This document shows, piece by piece, positions 1 to 7,789 of a stretch of DNA of 64,000 nucleotides. This stretch comes from Chloroflexota bacterium (GTDB lineage: Bacteria > Chloroflexota > Anaerolineae > Anaerolineales > E44-bin32), in the NCBI GenBank assembly GCA_022561385.1, contig JADFRG010000011.1, positions 16,476 to 80,475 of the forward strand, written 5' to 3'. Each line of letters begins with the position of its first letter. The first letter of the stretch is position 1. The notes below the pieces were generated by a model. That model was not told the origin of the DNA. It ran no database searches and saw nothing but the letters and a program-made list of their open reading frames with translations. Both the position numbers and the translations under genes were made by a program.

Positions 1-603
1 GGGAAGACCTCCTTGGCGCGTATGCTGCAGCCTGTGTTCAATTCCAAGCTGCTGCTGGAAGTCTTCGAGGAGAATCCCTTCCTCTCGGACTTCTATTCGG
101 ACCGCCGGCGCTACGCCTTTCAAACCCAGATCTACTTTCTGCTTAGCCGTTACCGCCAGCAGCGCCATGCCGTCCCTCAGGCGCTCTCCAACGGCGATCT
201 CATTGCGGACTACACCTTTGCGAAGGATGCTTTGTTTGCGGGCCTGAACCTCTCCGGAGACGAGATCGATACTTATCGACTGGTGCACGATGCGCTTGCC
301 GAGCGAATTCAGCGACCGGACCTGGTCTTGTATCTGCGGGTCACCACGGAGGTGGCGATGCAACGCATCACAATGCGCGACCGTCCCTACGAGCGGAATA
401 TGGAATACGCATATATCGAGCAGCTAAACCAGGCCTATGAGGACTTCTTCGACCAGCACGCCAAGCTCCCCGTTCTGACCATCGATTCGACCGCCCTGGA
501 TTTTGTGTCTCGTCCCGACAACCTGGACCTTGTAGCGGATCGGGTGCGTGAGCGGCTCCAGATCCCCCCTTACCAGCAGCATCTGCCTCTGGAGAAATCT
601 TGA
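1..603 (+). CDS. deoxynucleoside kinase, 5'-truncated by window edge
   Basis: Deoxynucleoside kinase of the dGK/dAK/dCK type, which phosphorylates a deoxynucleoside to the 5'-monophosphate for nucleotide salvage. The open frame runs into the window edge: the first visible codons read GKTSLAR, the end of a P-loop, so only about ten N-terminal residues are missing. The EENPF motif, a DY-type replacement of the usual DRS motif (IADYTFAKD) and a C-terminal LID-like arginine region (ITMRDRPYE) are visible. The stop TGA overlaps the TTG start of the next gene (TTGA), implying translational coupling. A second paralogue lies one gene downstream (1579-2235), as in the Bacillus pair of dGK and dAK/dCK. 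Substrate preference cannot be read from the sequence. Confidence 0.9.
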   Translation, partial: GKTSLARMLQPVFNSKLLLEVFEENPFLSDFYSDRRRYAFQTQIYFLLSRYRQQRHAVPQALSNGDLIADYTFAKDALFAGLNLSGDEIDTYRLVHDALAERIQRPDLVLYLRVTTEVAMQRITMRDRPYERNMEYAYIEQLNQAYEDFFDQHAKLPVLTIDSTALDFVSRPDNLDLVADRVRERLQIPPYQQHLPLEKS

Positions 604-1574
604 TCCTCGCCACAGAAAAGCTTCTGACCCTGGCGCGGAAGGAGGCCGAGAGCCGGCATGGGATCGTCTCGGGTTATGTGATCGGCTCCGCCGCAGGAGG
701 CGATCCTGTCTTCGGAGGCACCGCGGACGTGGATCTGGTGCTGATACACGAGTATGAGCCGGCCCTACTGCGTGAGATCGTGCCGCTGTCAGACGAGGTT
801 CACCTGGACATCACGCACCATTCCAAACGGCGATACGAGCGGCCGCGAGAACTGCGCGTGGATCCCTGGCAAGGCCCCGCGATGTGCGAGCCCATTTTCC
901 TGCACGACCCCACCCACTTCTTCAAGTGGGCGCAGGCCTCTGTGCGGGGCCAGTTTCATCGCCCGGACAACGTGCTTGCCCGGAGTAAAGCGTTTCTTCG
1001 GCGAGCCCACACATCGATGCGGGAATTGGAAGGCGAACAACGGTGGCTCCGCGGTTGGCTGCGCGCGTTGCTGGAGACCAGCAATGCTGTGGCTACGCTG
1101 GAGGGATTTCCCGCCGCGGGTCGCAGGCTCATGCCACAGCTCGAATCTAAACTGACCGCTGTGGGCCACCCGGAGATCCATGGCCGATTCCTCCGATTGC
1201 TTGGTGCAGAGCGTTTTGTGCAATCAGAAGCTGAGGAATGGGTCACGAGCTGGACCTCCGCCGTAAACGCGGCTTCCAAGTTATCCTCCGACCCTGAGCT
1301 GGCCGCGGGTCGCCGAGATTATTACCTGGGCGGTTACCTTTCGATGATCGAGGACGGATCGGCGGTTCAGATCCTGTGGCCGCTTTTATCTACCTGGGAT
1401 CGTGCAATTCACGCAATCTCGCCGTCCGGCAAACCTCGACTCCATTGGCCTCTGGTTTTGGACACCCTGGAGTTGTCGATCGATCACGCCAGCCGGCGAG
1501 AGGCGGAGCTGTATGACTTGATGGATCAGGTTGAAGGAGTGCTGGAAAACTGGGCCGAGCGGGTCGGAGCGTAG
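600..1574 (+). CDS. nucleotidyltransferase-domain protein between two deoxynucleoside kinases
   Basis: A 324-residue protein whose N-terminus has a polymerase-beta-type nucleotidyltransferase core: GSAAGG near residue 25, the metal-binding ADVDLVLI, and a third acidic strand (VHLDIT) about 25 residues later. The catalytic carboxylates appear intact. The remaining 230 residues are helical and unassigned. The TTG start at 600 overlaps the stop of the upstream kinase, and the downstream kinase starts 4 nt after this stop, so the three genes are surely co-transcribed. It could transfer a nucleotide to a small molecule, RNA or protein. The neighbours suggest a nucleotide-salvage link, but that is inference. 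Confidence 0.75.
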   Translation: MILATEKLLTLARKEAESRHGIVSGYVIGSAAGGDPVFGGTADVDLVLIHEYEPALLREIVPLSDEVHLDITHHSKRRYERPRELRVDPWQGPAMCEPIFLHDPTHFFKWAQASVRGQFHRPDNVLARSKAFLRRAHTSMRELEGEQRWLRGWLRALLETSNAVATLEGFPAAGRRLMPQLESKLTAVGHPEIHGRFLRLLGAERFVQSEAEEWVTSWTSAVNAASKLSSDPELAAGRRDYYLGGYLSMIEDGSAVQILWPLLSTWDRAIHAISPSGKPRLHWPLVLDTLELSIDHASRREAELYDLMDQVEGVLENWAERVGA

Positions 1575-1578
1575 CGGA

Positions 1579-2235
1579 ATGAGCCGTTTTGTCGCCGTGG
1601 CCGGCAACATCGGGGTGGGGAAGTCTACGTTGGTGGGGCTGTTAGCGGAGCGAATGCAATGGAAGGCATTTCTCGAGCCTCAGGCGCAGAATCCTTACCT
1701 GTCTGATTTCTATCAGGACATGCAGGAATGGTCTTTTCAATCCCAAATTTTCTTTCTCTCGCGGCGTCTACGCGCCCACCGAGACATCTCGGATCATCCG
1801 GGTCCCGCGGTTCAGGACCGAAGCGTCTATGAAGACGCCGAGGTGTTTGCCTACAACCTCTACCTGGAGAAAAAAATGTCCGATCGCGATTATCAGACCT
1901 ACCGCGATCTCTACGAGGTACTGACGCGTTTCCTGCCGCCGCCCGACCTGGTCGTGTATCTGAGGGCCTCGGTGGAAACGTTGATGACCCGTATCTCAAT
2001 GCGCGGACGAGACTACGAGCAGGGCATTCGGCCAGATTATCTGGCCCGCCTCAACAATCTTTATGAGCGGTGGACCGATGGATTCTCGCTCTGCCCGGTC
2101 CTCACCATCCCCGCCGATGATCTCGACTATGTCCTGCACGACGCCCATTTGGAGCTCATCATTTCGAAAATCCGCAGCAAGTTGTCCGGCAAGGAAGAGG
2201 TCGCCTTTGAGGCGGACGAAATCTCTGGCGGCTGA
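1579..2235 (+). CDS. deoxynucleoside kinase (second paralogue)
   Basis: Complete deoxynucleoside kinase of 218 aa. P-loop GNIGVGKST at residues 9-17, a catalytic Glu at 33 (FLEP), the DRS motif at 80-82 that contacts substrate and catalytic base, and an arginine-rich LID (ISMRGRDYE). It matches the family length of 205-225 aa. I chose the ATG at 1579 because the P-loop then lies at the usual N-terminal position; an upstream in-frame ATG at 1531 lies inside the preceding gene. It differs from the first paralogue in having DRS instead of DY, which in Bacillus separates dGK-like from dAK/dCK-like enzymes, so the pair may cover purine and pyrimidine deoxynucleosides. Confidence 0.92.
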   Translation: MSRFVAVAGNIGVGKSTLVGLLAERMQWKAFLEPQAQNPYLSDFYQDMQEWSFQSQIFFLSRRLRAHRDISDHPGPAVQDRSVYEDAEVFAYNLYLEKKMSDRDYQTYRDLYEVLTRFLPPPDLVVYLRASVETLMTRISMRGRDYEQGIRPDYLARLNNLYERWTDGFSLCPVLTIPADDLDYVLHDAHLELIISKIRSKLSGKEEVAFEADEISGG

Positions 2236-2312
2236 TCCCGTTCTTGATTCGCCTTTTTGAATCCTATAGAATGCGATAATGGGCTAGATACGCCAGCCAT
2301 GGGTGGGGCCCA

Positions 2313-2573
2313 ATGTCGATTATTAAGGTTTCCGCCAATTCACGAACCTCGGCCGTCGCCGGCGCAATCGCCGGCATGATGCGGGAGCATAATCGCGCGG
2401 AAGTTCAAGCCATCGGCGCCGGCGCCGTCAATCAGGCCGTAAAGGCCATTGCGATCGCTCGCGGCTACCTCCACGAAGAGGGACTACACATCGTGTGTAT
2501 CCCGGAGTTCATTTCTGTGACCATTGAGGGAAAGGAACGAACCGCTATTCGACTGATAGTTGAGCCGCGCTAG
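2313..2573 (+). CDS. spoVS: stage V sporulation protein S (SpoVS)
   Basis: An 86-residue protein matching SpoVS over its full length: an N-terminal strand (IIKVSANSRTSAVAGAIAG), the central AIGAGAVNQAVKAIAIARG and a C-terminal IRLIVEPR. SpoVS is a small Alba-like fold protein needed for late sporulation in Bacillus, but it also occurs in non-sporulating Deinococcus-Thermus and Chloroflexota, where its role is unclear. A G-rich sequence (GGTGGGG) sits a few nt before the ATG. It converges on holB, with 13 bp between the stops. No sporulation genes accompany it here, so a nucleic-acid-binding or regulatory role is more likely than spore formation. Confidence 0.93.
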   Translation: MSIIKVSANSRTSAVAGAIAGMMREHNRAEVQAIGAGAVNQAVKAIAIARGYLHEEGLHIVCIPEFISVTIEGKERTAIRLIVEPR

Positions 2574-2586
2574 CCCCTTGCCAGAG

Positions 2587-3582
2587 CTAAGGAACTGCAG
2601 GCAGTTTGAGCATAAGCGCCTCCACGGCAAGGCGCAGATTGGCATGCCTGTCCACCGCGGCCAGAGTCTGTGAGAGCGCTTTCACCACGCCGTACCGATG
2701 TGCTGGAACGACTCGTTCGACCACACGTTCGAAGGCTGGCAACCGATCGGGGTTCCGGGGCGGGACCTCAGCCTGGTAGCCCTGATAGAGCAGATCGCGC
2801 CAGAGGCTCAGCCACGTCTCCAGCGTTGATCTAACCCGTCGGCGCTGAACGGGCAATTTTCCCCGGCCAACCATACGATCTGCGAGCTCGAAACGGCCGC
2901 GGATGTCTGAAATCAAGGCCTCATTCAAGTTTTCAAGGGCTTCCGATCTACGTTCAAAGAGCTCGGGTTCCGATTCCCAACGAAGCGCCCGGCCGGGGCG
3001 TCCCTCTGACAGGACTGCCAGCATATCGGCCTTTTCAGGTTCGACGGCTCGATCTTGGAGGGCAAGCGAAAGGGTTGCGGTGGATACGCCACGCAGCGGG
3101 ATCACTTCACATCTAGAGACCACGGTAGGCAACAGCTGCTCTTGCGCGGTCGCCGTCAGCAGAAGCACGACCTTATCCGCAGGTTCCTCCAGCGTCTTTA
3201 ACATCGCGTTAGCTGCGCTTATGCTTGCGAGGTGAAAGTTTTCGAGCAGCGCAATCCTCCAGGGGCCTTCGTAGGGAGCCAGTGCCAGGCGGCGCTTGAG
3301 GGCGCGGACATCATCCACTTGAATGCTCGGATCGGGTGCGAGGTGCTCCACATCGGGGAAGGTTCCCTCCGGGACCAGACGACAAGCACGACAAACGCCA
3401 CATAATTCGCCCGGTTTATCCGCGGCCTCACAACTTAAGGCTTGGGCGAACCGGCTGGCTAACGTGCGTTTGCCGACCGATTCAGGGCCGACGAAGAGGT
3501 AGGCATGCCGGGGACGCTGATCCACAATATGCTGCTTGAGCAGCCTGACCGCCCACGCGTGACCGATAAGATCCCAGCTCAC
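2587..3582 (-). CDS. holB: DNA polymerase III subunit delta'
   Basis: Clamp-loader delta' subunit, 331 aa. Modified P-loop GPESVGKRT at residues 32-40, and a zinc-binding module with Cys at 51, 61, 64 and 67 (CGVCRAC). The sensor region reads AMLKTLEEP. C-terminal collar helices follow. With delta (holA, 4839-5786, nearby on the other strand) and DnaX it loads the beta clamp. The start is a GTG at 3582; the ATG just upstream is out of frame. A TACAAT hexamer ends 6 nt before this GTG with no Shine-Dalgarno, so the mRNA may be leaderless. Length and domain order are normal. Confidence 0.93.
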   Translation of the reverse strand: MSWDLIGHAWAVRLLKQHIVDQRPRHAYLFVGPESVGKRTLASRFAQALSCEAADKPGELCGVCRACRLVPEGTFPDVEHLAPDPSIQVDDVRALKRRLALAPYEGPWRIALLENFHLASISAANAMLKTLEEPADKVVLLLTATAQEQLLPTVVSRCEVIPLRGVSTATLSLALQDRAVEPEKADMLAVLSEGRPGRALRWESEPELFERRSEALENLNEALISDIRGRFELADRMVGRGKLPVQRRRVRSTLETWLSLWRDLLYQGYQAEVPPRNPDRLPAFERVVERVVPAHRYGVVKALSQTLAAVDRHANLRLAVEALMLKLPAVP

Positions 3583-3588
3583 GATTCC

Positions 3589-3594
3589 ATTGTA
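3589..3594 (-). promoter_or_regulatory. -10 hexamer (TACAAT) next to holB start
   Basis: TACAAT on the minus strand, separated from the holB GTG by only 6 nt. Transcription from it would begin at or very near the start codon. No convincing -35 box at 16-18 nt. Confidence 0.35.
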
Positions 3595-3687
3595 TCCTTT
3601 GGGATAGATCGGAGTTCGGTGACCAGAGTCGGATCTCCCGAAATTAGATGTTGAGGGCTGCGACCCTCTAGAATGGGTTGAGCTCGT

Positions 3688-4278
3688 ATGGCAGATCAGC
3701 CAGGTGAGTGGATCGGCCTGTCCGAAGCCGCGGGGTTGCTAGGCGTCCATCCCTCCACCGTGCGTTCGTGGGCGGATAGCGGAAAACTTCCCGTCCACCG
3801 AACCGCAGGCGGCCACCGACGCTTCATTCGGTCCGAGATTGAAACTCTTCGGCGCGGCCCCGAAGCAAGCGGAGCCCAATTTGTGATCGAGAATGTAATC
3901 GGCCGCACTCGTCTCGAGGTCGCCGAAGGTCGGTTGGAAGATCAGGCCTGGTACCGAAGACTGACGGAACCGCAGCGAGAGGCCTACCGCGATGAATCTC
4001 ATCGGCTTCTTCAGCAAGTGGGTGAGTTAATTGAGGCGGAATCTTCGGAGGAGGCGCGCCAAATTGGTCGAGAATATGCCAGGATCAGCCTTGACGCCGG
4101 AATGTCGCTGGTCGAAGCGGTCGAAGCCTTCCTATTTTTTCGCGGGTTCTTGATGGAAAGTATAAACAGCCTTCATGAGGCGCAAAGTGGGTCAGCCTGG
4201 ACACAATTTTATCGTCAGGCCTCGCTCTTCACCGATTCTTTGCTGGTTTCGATCGTCGAATCTTATCAATTAGCTTGA
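3688..4278 (+). CDS. helix-turn-helix regulator with RsbRD-like helical domain
   Basis: A 196-residue protein. Residues 7-55 form an excisionase/MerR-type winged helix: GLSEAAGLLGVHPSTVRSW followed by the wing AGGHRRF, typical of B12-binding and related one-component regulators. The C-terminal half (about 95-190) is an all-helical domain resembling the RsbRD N-terminal domain (RsbT co-antagonist): LLQQVGELIEAE and LVEAVEAFLFFRGFL. That fold serves as a sensory module in stressosome proteins and phytochrome-like regulators. The gene is divergent from holB and precedes a DUF6391 gene on the same strand. Target genes and ligand are unknown. Confidence 0.75.
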   Translation: MADQPGEWIGLSEAAGLLGVHPSTVRSWADSGKLPVHRTAGGHRRFIRSEIETLRRGPEASGAQFVIENVIGRTRLEVAEGRLEDQAWYRRLTEPQREAYRDESHRLLQQVGELIEAESSEEARQIGREYARISLDAGMSLVEAVEAFLFFRGFLMESINSLHEAQSGSAWTQFYRQASLFTDSLLVSIVESYQLA

Positions 4279-4283
4279 AACGG

Positions 4284-4289
4284 TATAAT
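4284..4289 (+). promoter_or_regulatory. -10 hexamer (GTATAATCG) before DUF6391 gene
   Basis: Perfect TATAAT in the context GTATAATCG, 24 nt before the ATG at 4313. The same GTATAATCG nonamer recurs at 46504 and 50132. No clear -35, so it may be an extended -10 type. Confidence 0.5.
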
Positions 4290-4312
4290 CGGCTGCTTGA
4301 GGTCGATCCACC

Positions 4313-4837
4313 ATGGAAAAAGCCCTGACCAATCTGTTGAATCAACCATTGATCATGCGCATTCGGCGCAACCACGGCCTGGAGCACGCCACTATCCACA
4401 TGCTCAGCGCCAAATATCCACACACACCGATCGCCGGCCGCGCAGATGCTCGGGGGTTTTTTATCCTGGGTCGCTTGCCGACCGACGCCGTGGCCGAAAG
4501 TGCGAAGGAAGCCGCTTCTCGACTGCGCGCGGGTGAGGGTCACCTGGCGATCCACCCCAATTGTGGAACGAATTTCCTCACCGCGGCTGTTCTCGCGGGG
4601 CTCGCTTCCTTCGCGACCTTATTAGGGGGTAGGACCAATCGAGCCCGCGACCGCCTGGAGCGCCTTCCATTGGCGATCCTGGCCACAGTACTGGCGCTTA
4701 TCATCGCCCGACCTATCGGCTCCGCCGCGCAGCGGCATGTGACCACCTCCGCCGATATTGGCGGGCTTCGCATCGGCGAGATACGGCGGCTACGTGGTGG
4801 GCGCACAACGGTGCATAGGGTGCACACTCAGGGCTAG
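4313..4837 (+). CDS. DUF6391 family protein
   Basis: A 174-residue protein matching the DUF6391 family of cyanobacteria and Chloroflexota. The signature RRNHGLEHATIHML is near residue 23, an HPNCGTNF motif is near residue 80, and two hydrophobic segments follow (about 85-100 and 120-138), so it is probably a membrane protein. Its His/Glu-containing motif (LEHATIH) could bind a metal, but no function is established. The stop is followed after 1 nt by the GTG start of holA, so the two are co-transcribed. Confidence 0.75.
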   Translation: MEKALTNLLNQPLIMRIRRNHGLEHATIHMLSAKYPHTPIAGRADARGFFILGRLPTDAVAESAKEAASRLRAGEGHLAIHPNCGTNFLTAAVLAGLASFATLLGGRTNRARDRLERLPLAILATVLALIIARPIGSAAQRHVTTSADIGGLRIGEIRRLRGGRTTVHRVHTQG

Positions 4838-4838
4838 T

Positions 4839-5786
4839 GTGAGCCCTCCATCGGTCTACCTCTTCTACGGAGACAATTCCCTCGCCATCGCCGAAACGTT
4901 AGCTGAACTCGAAGCCAAACTCGGGCCCTCTTCCGAATTTAACGTCCATCGTTTGAGCGGTAAGGCGCTCGATCTCGAGCAATTACGGGCCGCGTGCGGC
5001 GCCCTTCCATTTCTATCCAGCCGACGCCTGATTGTGGTGGAGCAGGCCGAAAAAATCCCGGCAAACGAGGCGGAGACGTTTACGCAGCTCCTGGATGAGC
5101 TTCCCGATACTGCCGCGCTGGTATTCATCGAGCAGGTCCAAGCGGATCGCAGACGGGACAAGAAAAAGCCCTCCTTTTTACACGAGTGGACAAAAAAGCA
5201 CTCGCAGAAATCCTATGTGCGCGAGTTCATGAATCCAAAGGGGTCGGCCTTTATAGCTTGGCTGAGCGAGCGTTCAGAAGGTCGGATCGAACAAGATGCC
5301 GCACAACTGCTTTCTCACTACGTGGAGGAAGATCCACTGCTGGCCGAACAGGAGTTGCAGAAGTTGCTCAATTTTGTAAACGATGAAAGGCCGATTGCGG
5401 TCGAGGACGTGGAACTTCTGACGCCCTCCCGCGGTCACCTGGACATCTTCGCGGTTGTCGACAAGTTGGGCGACACGCAGGGCACGCTCCCGCGGCTACA
5501 GCGCCTTCTAGAAGACCAGGATCCGGCCTATGTTTTTTTAATGTTGGTGCGGCAATTTCGCTTGATGATTTTGGCTCGCCGCGCGATTGAAATCGGGGAG
5601 GATCCACTCGCCGCCATGAAAGTGCCACCCTTCGTGGCGCGTAAGGTCAGCGCCCAATCCCAGCAATTCACCACCTCCGAGCTGAAGCTTATCTACCAGC
5701 GATTGCTCGATCTGGATGTTTCGGTCAAGCGCGGCGAAGCCGATTTAGCGCTGGACCTTCTTCCTCTCGTCGCCAGCCTGTCCTAG
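4839..5786 (+). CDS. holA: DNA polymerase III subunit delta
   Basis: Clamp-loader delta subunit, 315 aa, that opens the sliding clamp. It begins SPPSVYLFYGDNSLAIAETL, the expected N-terminal fold of HolA, continues with FLSSRRLIVVEQAEKI, and ends with the collar helices LKLIYQRLLDLDVSVKRGEA typical of the family. A longer frame extends upstream into the DUF6391 gene; I chose the GTG at 4839 because it sits 1 nt after that stop and directly precedes the conserved YLFYG strand. The stop codon lies within the first unit of a tandem repeat that fills the following intergenic region. Confidence 0.92.
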   Translation: MSPPSVYLFYGDNSLAIAETLAELEAKLGPSSEFNVHRLSGKALDLEQLRAACGALPFLSSRRLIVVEQAEKIPANEAETFTQLLDELPDTAALVFIEQVQADRRRDKKKPSFLHEWTKKHSQKSYVREFMNPKGSAFIAWLSERSEGRIEQDAAQLLSHYVEEDPLLAEQELQKLLNFVNDERPIAVEDVELLTPSRGHLDIFAVVDKLGDTQGTLPRLQRLLEDQDPAYVFLMLVRQFRLMILARRAIEIGEDPLAAMKVPPFVARKVSAQSQQFTTSELKLIYQRLLDLDVSVKRGEADLALDLLPLVASLS

Positions 5787-5911
5787 CCCTTATAAGACCT
5801 GGTCCTAGCCCTCATAGGGCCGATCGCACTCACAGGGCCTGTCCTAGCCCTCATAATAGGGCCGATCCTAGCACTCACAGGGCCTGTCTCCTGATTTAAT
5901 AGGGCCTCTGC
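5778..5911. repeat. degenerate tandem repeat starting at the holA stop
   Basis: Three to four imperfect units built on CCTGTCCTAGCCCTCATA and GCACTCACAGGGCCTGT, about 40 bp each. The first unit contains the last codons and stop (TAG) of holA; later units lie between genes. No coding potential is seen. Confidence 0.7.
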
Positions 5912-5938
5912 CCGCGCGGTGGAGCCATTGGCCCTGAC

Positions 5939-6196
5939 TTAGAGCTCTGCAGGGTTTGCGGCGTCTGTGCTTGGCTCAGGATTGACCCCCAGCCAAAAGT
6001 GATTAGGGAGCACGGTATCCATCGGCCGGATCTGCATGTTGCCGACTTTGGACGGCTTGGCAAGGGTCGATGGGTGGACAAAACAGAGCGTCGCCACCCG
6101 CCCATACTTCTCCTTGTAATAGGTGGCCGCGGCCTCCACCCTATCTGCTATCGTACTGGCTTGATTTGAGTCGAACCACAACATTCCGATTTCCAT
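5939..6196 (-). CDS. small conserved protein of unknown function, probable SOS promoter
   Basis: An 85-residue protein beginning MEIGMLWFD, with a central YYKEKYGRVATLCFVHPST and a C-terminal VLPNHFWLGV. The composition (conserved aromatic and Pro/His residues, no low-complexity) looks like a real gene, and I recall similar small hypothetical proteins in Chloroflexota, but I cannot name a family. An in-frame ATG lies 15 nt upstream (6211); I chose 6196 because a GGAGG lies 6 nt before it. About 150 nt upstream is a promoter with LexA-like boxes, with a REP-like repeat in between. Regulation by DNA damage is therefore inferred. Confidence 0.6.
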   Translation of the reverse strand: MEIGMLWFDSNQASTIADRVEAAATYYKEKYGRVATLCFVHPSTLAKPSKVGNMQIRPMDTVLPNHFWLGVNPEPSTDAANPAEL

Positions 6197-6231
6197 CGGG
6201 GCCTCCAACATGCGCTTCTTACAGGGACGAT

Positions 6232-6307
6232 GTCATTGCGAGCGTAGCGAAGCAATCTCCTCCTGGGTGTTGGAGACTGCTTCGTCGCTACGCGTCTCGC
6301 AGTGACA
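6232..6307. repeat. REP-like palindromic repeat, copy A
   Basis: Two inverted arms: GTCATTGCGAGCGTAGCG / AAGCAATCTCC and GGAGACTGCTTCG ... CTCGCAGTGAC. Same family as 30470-30545, 44288-44356 and 48209-48284. It would fold into a long hairpin and lies in the leader of the 5939-6196 gene. Confidence 0.85.
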
Positions 6308-6334
6308 TATCGGGCTGCGCTCATCGCAGCCTTG

Positions 6335-6348
6335 CGAACAGATGTGCT
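6335..6348. promoter_or_regulatory. LexA-type SOS box (distal)
   Basis: CGAACAGATGTGCT matches the Firmicutes/Actinobacteria-type consensus CGAACRNRYGTTYG at 12 of 14 positions. It lies just downstream of the -10 of the minus-strand promoter at 6350-6377. Confidence 0.5.
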
Positions 6349-6349
6349 A

Positions 6350-6377
6350 AGTATACGCACATATGTTCTAATGTCAA
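6350..6377 (-). promoter_or_regulatory. promoter with LexA box in the spacer
   Basis: On the minus strand TTGACA (6372-6377), a 16-nt spacer, and TATACT (6350-6355). The spacer is occupied by a LexA-like palindrome and a second one follows the -10. It reads toward the 5939-6196 gene; the transcript would carry a leader of about 145 nt that includes REP copy A. Confidence 0.65.
6356..6369. promoter_or_regulatory. LexA-type SOS box (in promoter spacer)
   Basis: CGCACATATGTTCT matches CGAACRNRYGTTYG at 12 of 14 positions and forms a 12-bp inverted repeat with the distal box. Lying between -35 and -10, binding would block RNA polymerase. Confidence 0.55.
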
Positions 6378-6450
6378 GTTGAGCGTTGCAGCCAATTGGC
6401 CGAGCTCAGGAAGGTCTCTGCCGCTATGCTACAATTTTGCCGATCGCTTC

Positions 6451-7785
6451 ATGGAAGGCCAATCGCTGCTACCGAACCTGCTGGGACTGCTTGCGGTCGC
6501 ATTCCTGGTTGTCCTCAACGCGTTTTTCGTGGCGGCCGAATTTGCCCTGGTCAGCGTGCGCCCCACGCGTATTGCGGAACTCGTTGCGAACGGGAATCAG
6601 GCCGCCCGCTGGGTAGCGCGTGGCCTCGAGAATCCCGATCGCTTTATCGCCGCTACTCAGCTCGGCATCACCCTGGCCAGCCTTGGCCTGGGATGGATCG
6701 GGGAGCCGGCCTTGGCCGGCCTGCTCGAGCCGCTCGTCGAACGCCTTCCAGTTGAGATTGCCTCCACCGTTTCTCGGACGTTGTCGGCGGTCGTCGCCTT
6801 TGGTACCATCACGTTTTTGCATGTGGTTGTAGGCGAACTCATGCCGAAATCTATTGCGCTTCAGAGCCCCCAGCGAACCTCATTGCTCGTGGGGCGCCCT
6901 CTGGCCTGGACCACCGCCGTATTCAAGCCACTGATTTGGGCGCTAAATGGAACGGGCAACGCGCTACTTAAGCTCCTAGGTATTCGGTCCGCGGAGGGCA
7001 GTGAACTCGTCCACTCGGTGGCGGAGCTCAAGATGATTGTGAGCGACAGCGCGGAGGGCGGCGTGGTGGCCGACTCGGAAGAGGAGATGCTGCATGCGGT
7101 CTTCGATTTTAGGGAGACCCTTGTTCGCCATATCATGAGCCCGCGCACGGAGGTCATTTCCGTCACAGCCGAGGCCGGCCTGGAGGAAATTCTCAAGACC
7201 GCCGCCTCCACTGGTTTTTCTCAACTTCCGGTTTATCAGGACAATCTCGACCATGTGATCGGAATTGTGCATCTCAAGGACCTCCTCGACGCCATTCTGA
7301 ACGACGGCTCGTCGACCGCGCGCGAACTCATGCGTGAGACCTTGTTTGTTCCTGAAGCGGCTCGGATTGATACGCTGCTCAAGATCTTTCGTGCACGGCA
7401 CCAGCACATGGCAATCGTGCTCGACGAATACGGCGGGACGGCAGGTATCGCAACCTTGGAGGACCTGCTGGAGGAGATTTTTGGCGAGGTCAGCGATCCG
7501 TTCGATCGAGACGTGGAGATCCAGCCCTTACCCGATGGCTCCTCGCTGGTAAATGGATTGACCACAATCGCGGACGTGAACGAGCACTTCGAGTTGAAGC
7601 TCTCCGATCCTCACTACGACACCATTGCCGGCTACATCCTGGGCCGTCTCGGCCGGCTGGCTAAAATGGGCGACACCGTGGTCGCGGACGGCGCCCGGCT
7701 TAGAGTGGTCGCTATGGACGGCCGACGCGTGTCGAGGGTCTGGGTTTTTCCCACCGCCTCCGCCAAACCACAGACAGAAGAATAA
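6451..7785 (+). CDS. CNNM/CBS/CorC hemolysin-like membrane protein
   Basis: A 444-residue protein of the HlyC/CorC (UPF0053) family. An N-terminal CNNM transmembrane domain (about 1-190; FLVVLNAFFVAAEFALVSVR and GELMPKS are visible), a pair of CBS domains (about 215-335; MSPRTEVISV ... LPVYQDNLDHVIGIVHLKDL and IVLDEYGGTAGIATLEDLLE) and a C-terminal CorC_HlyC domain. Relatives are magnesium or cobalt efflux transporters or regulators gated by nucleotide binding to CBS; the name hemolysin is historical. The frame extends upstream through noncoding sequence, so I placed the start at the ATG that begins the first hydrophobic helix. priA starts 4 nt after its stop. Confidence 0.88.
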   Translation: MEGQSLLPNLLGLLAVAFLVVLNAFFVAAEFALVSVRPTRIAELVANGNQAARWVARGLENPDRFIAATQLGITLASLGLGWIGEPALAGLLEPLVERLPVEIASTVSRTLSAVVAFGTITFLHVVVGELMPKSIALQSPQRTSLLVGRPLAWTTAVFKPLIWALNGTGNALLKLLGIRSAEGSELVHSVAELKMIVSDSAEGGVVADSEEEMLHAVFDFRETLVRHIMSPRTEVISVTAEAGLEEILKTAASTGFSQLPVYQDNLDHVIGIVHLKDLLDAILNDGSSTARELMRETLFVPEAARIDTLLKIFRARHQHMAIVLDEYGGTAGIATLEDLLEEIFGEVSDPFDRDVEIQPLPDGSSLVNGLTTIADVNEHFELKLSDPHYDTIAGYILGRLGRLAKMGDTVVADGARLRVVAMDGRRVSRVWVFPTASAKPQTEE

Positions 7786-7789
7786 GCGC

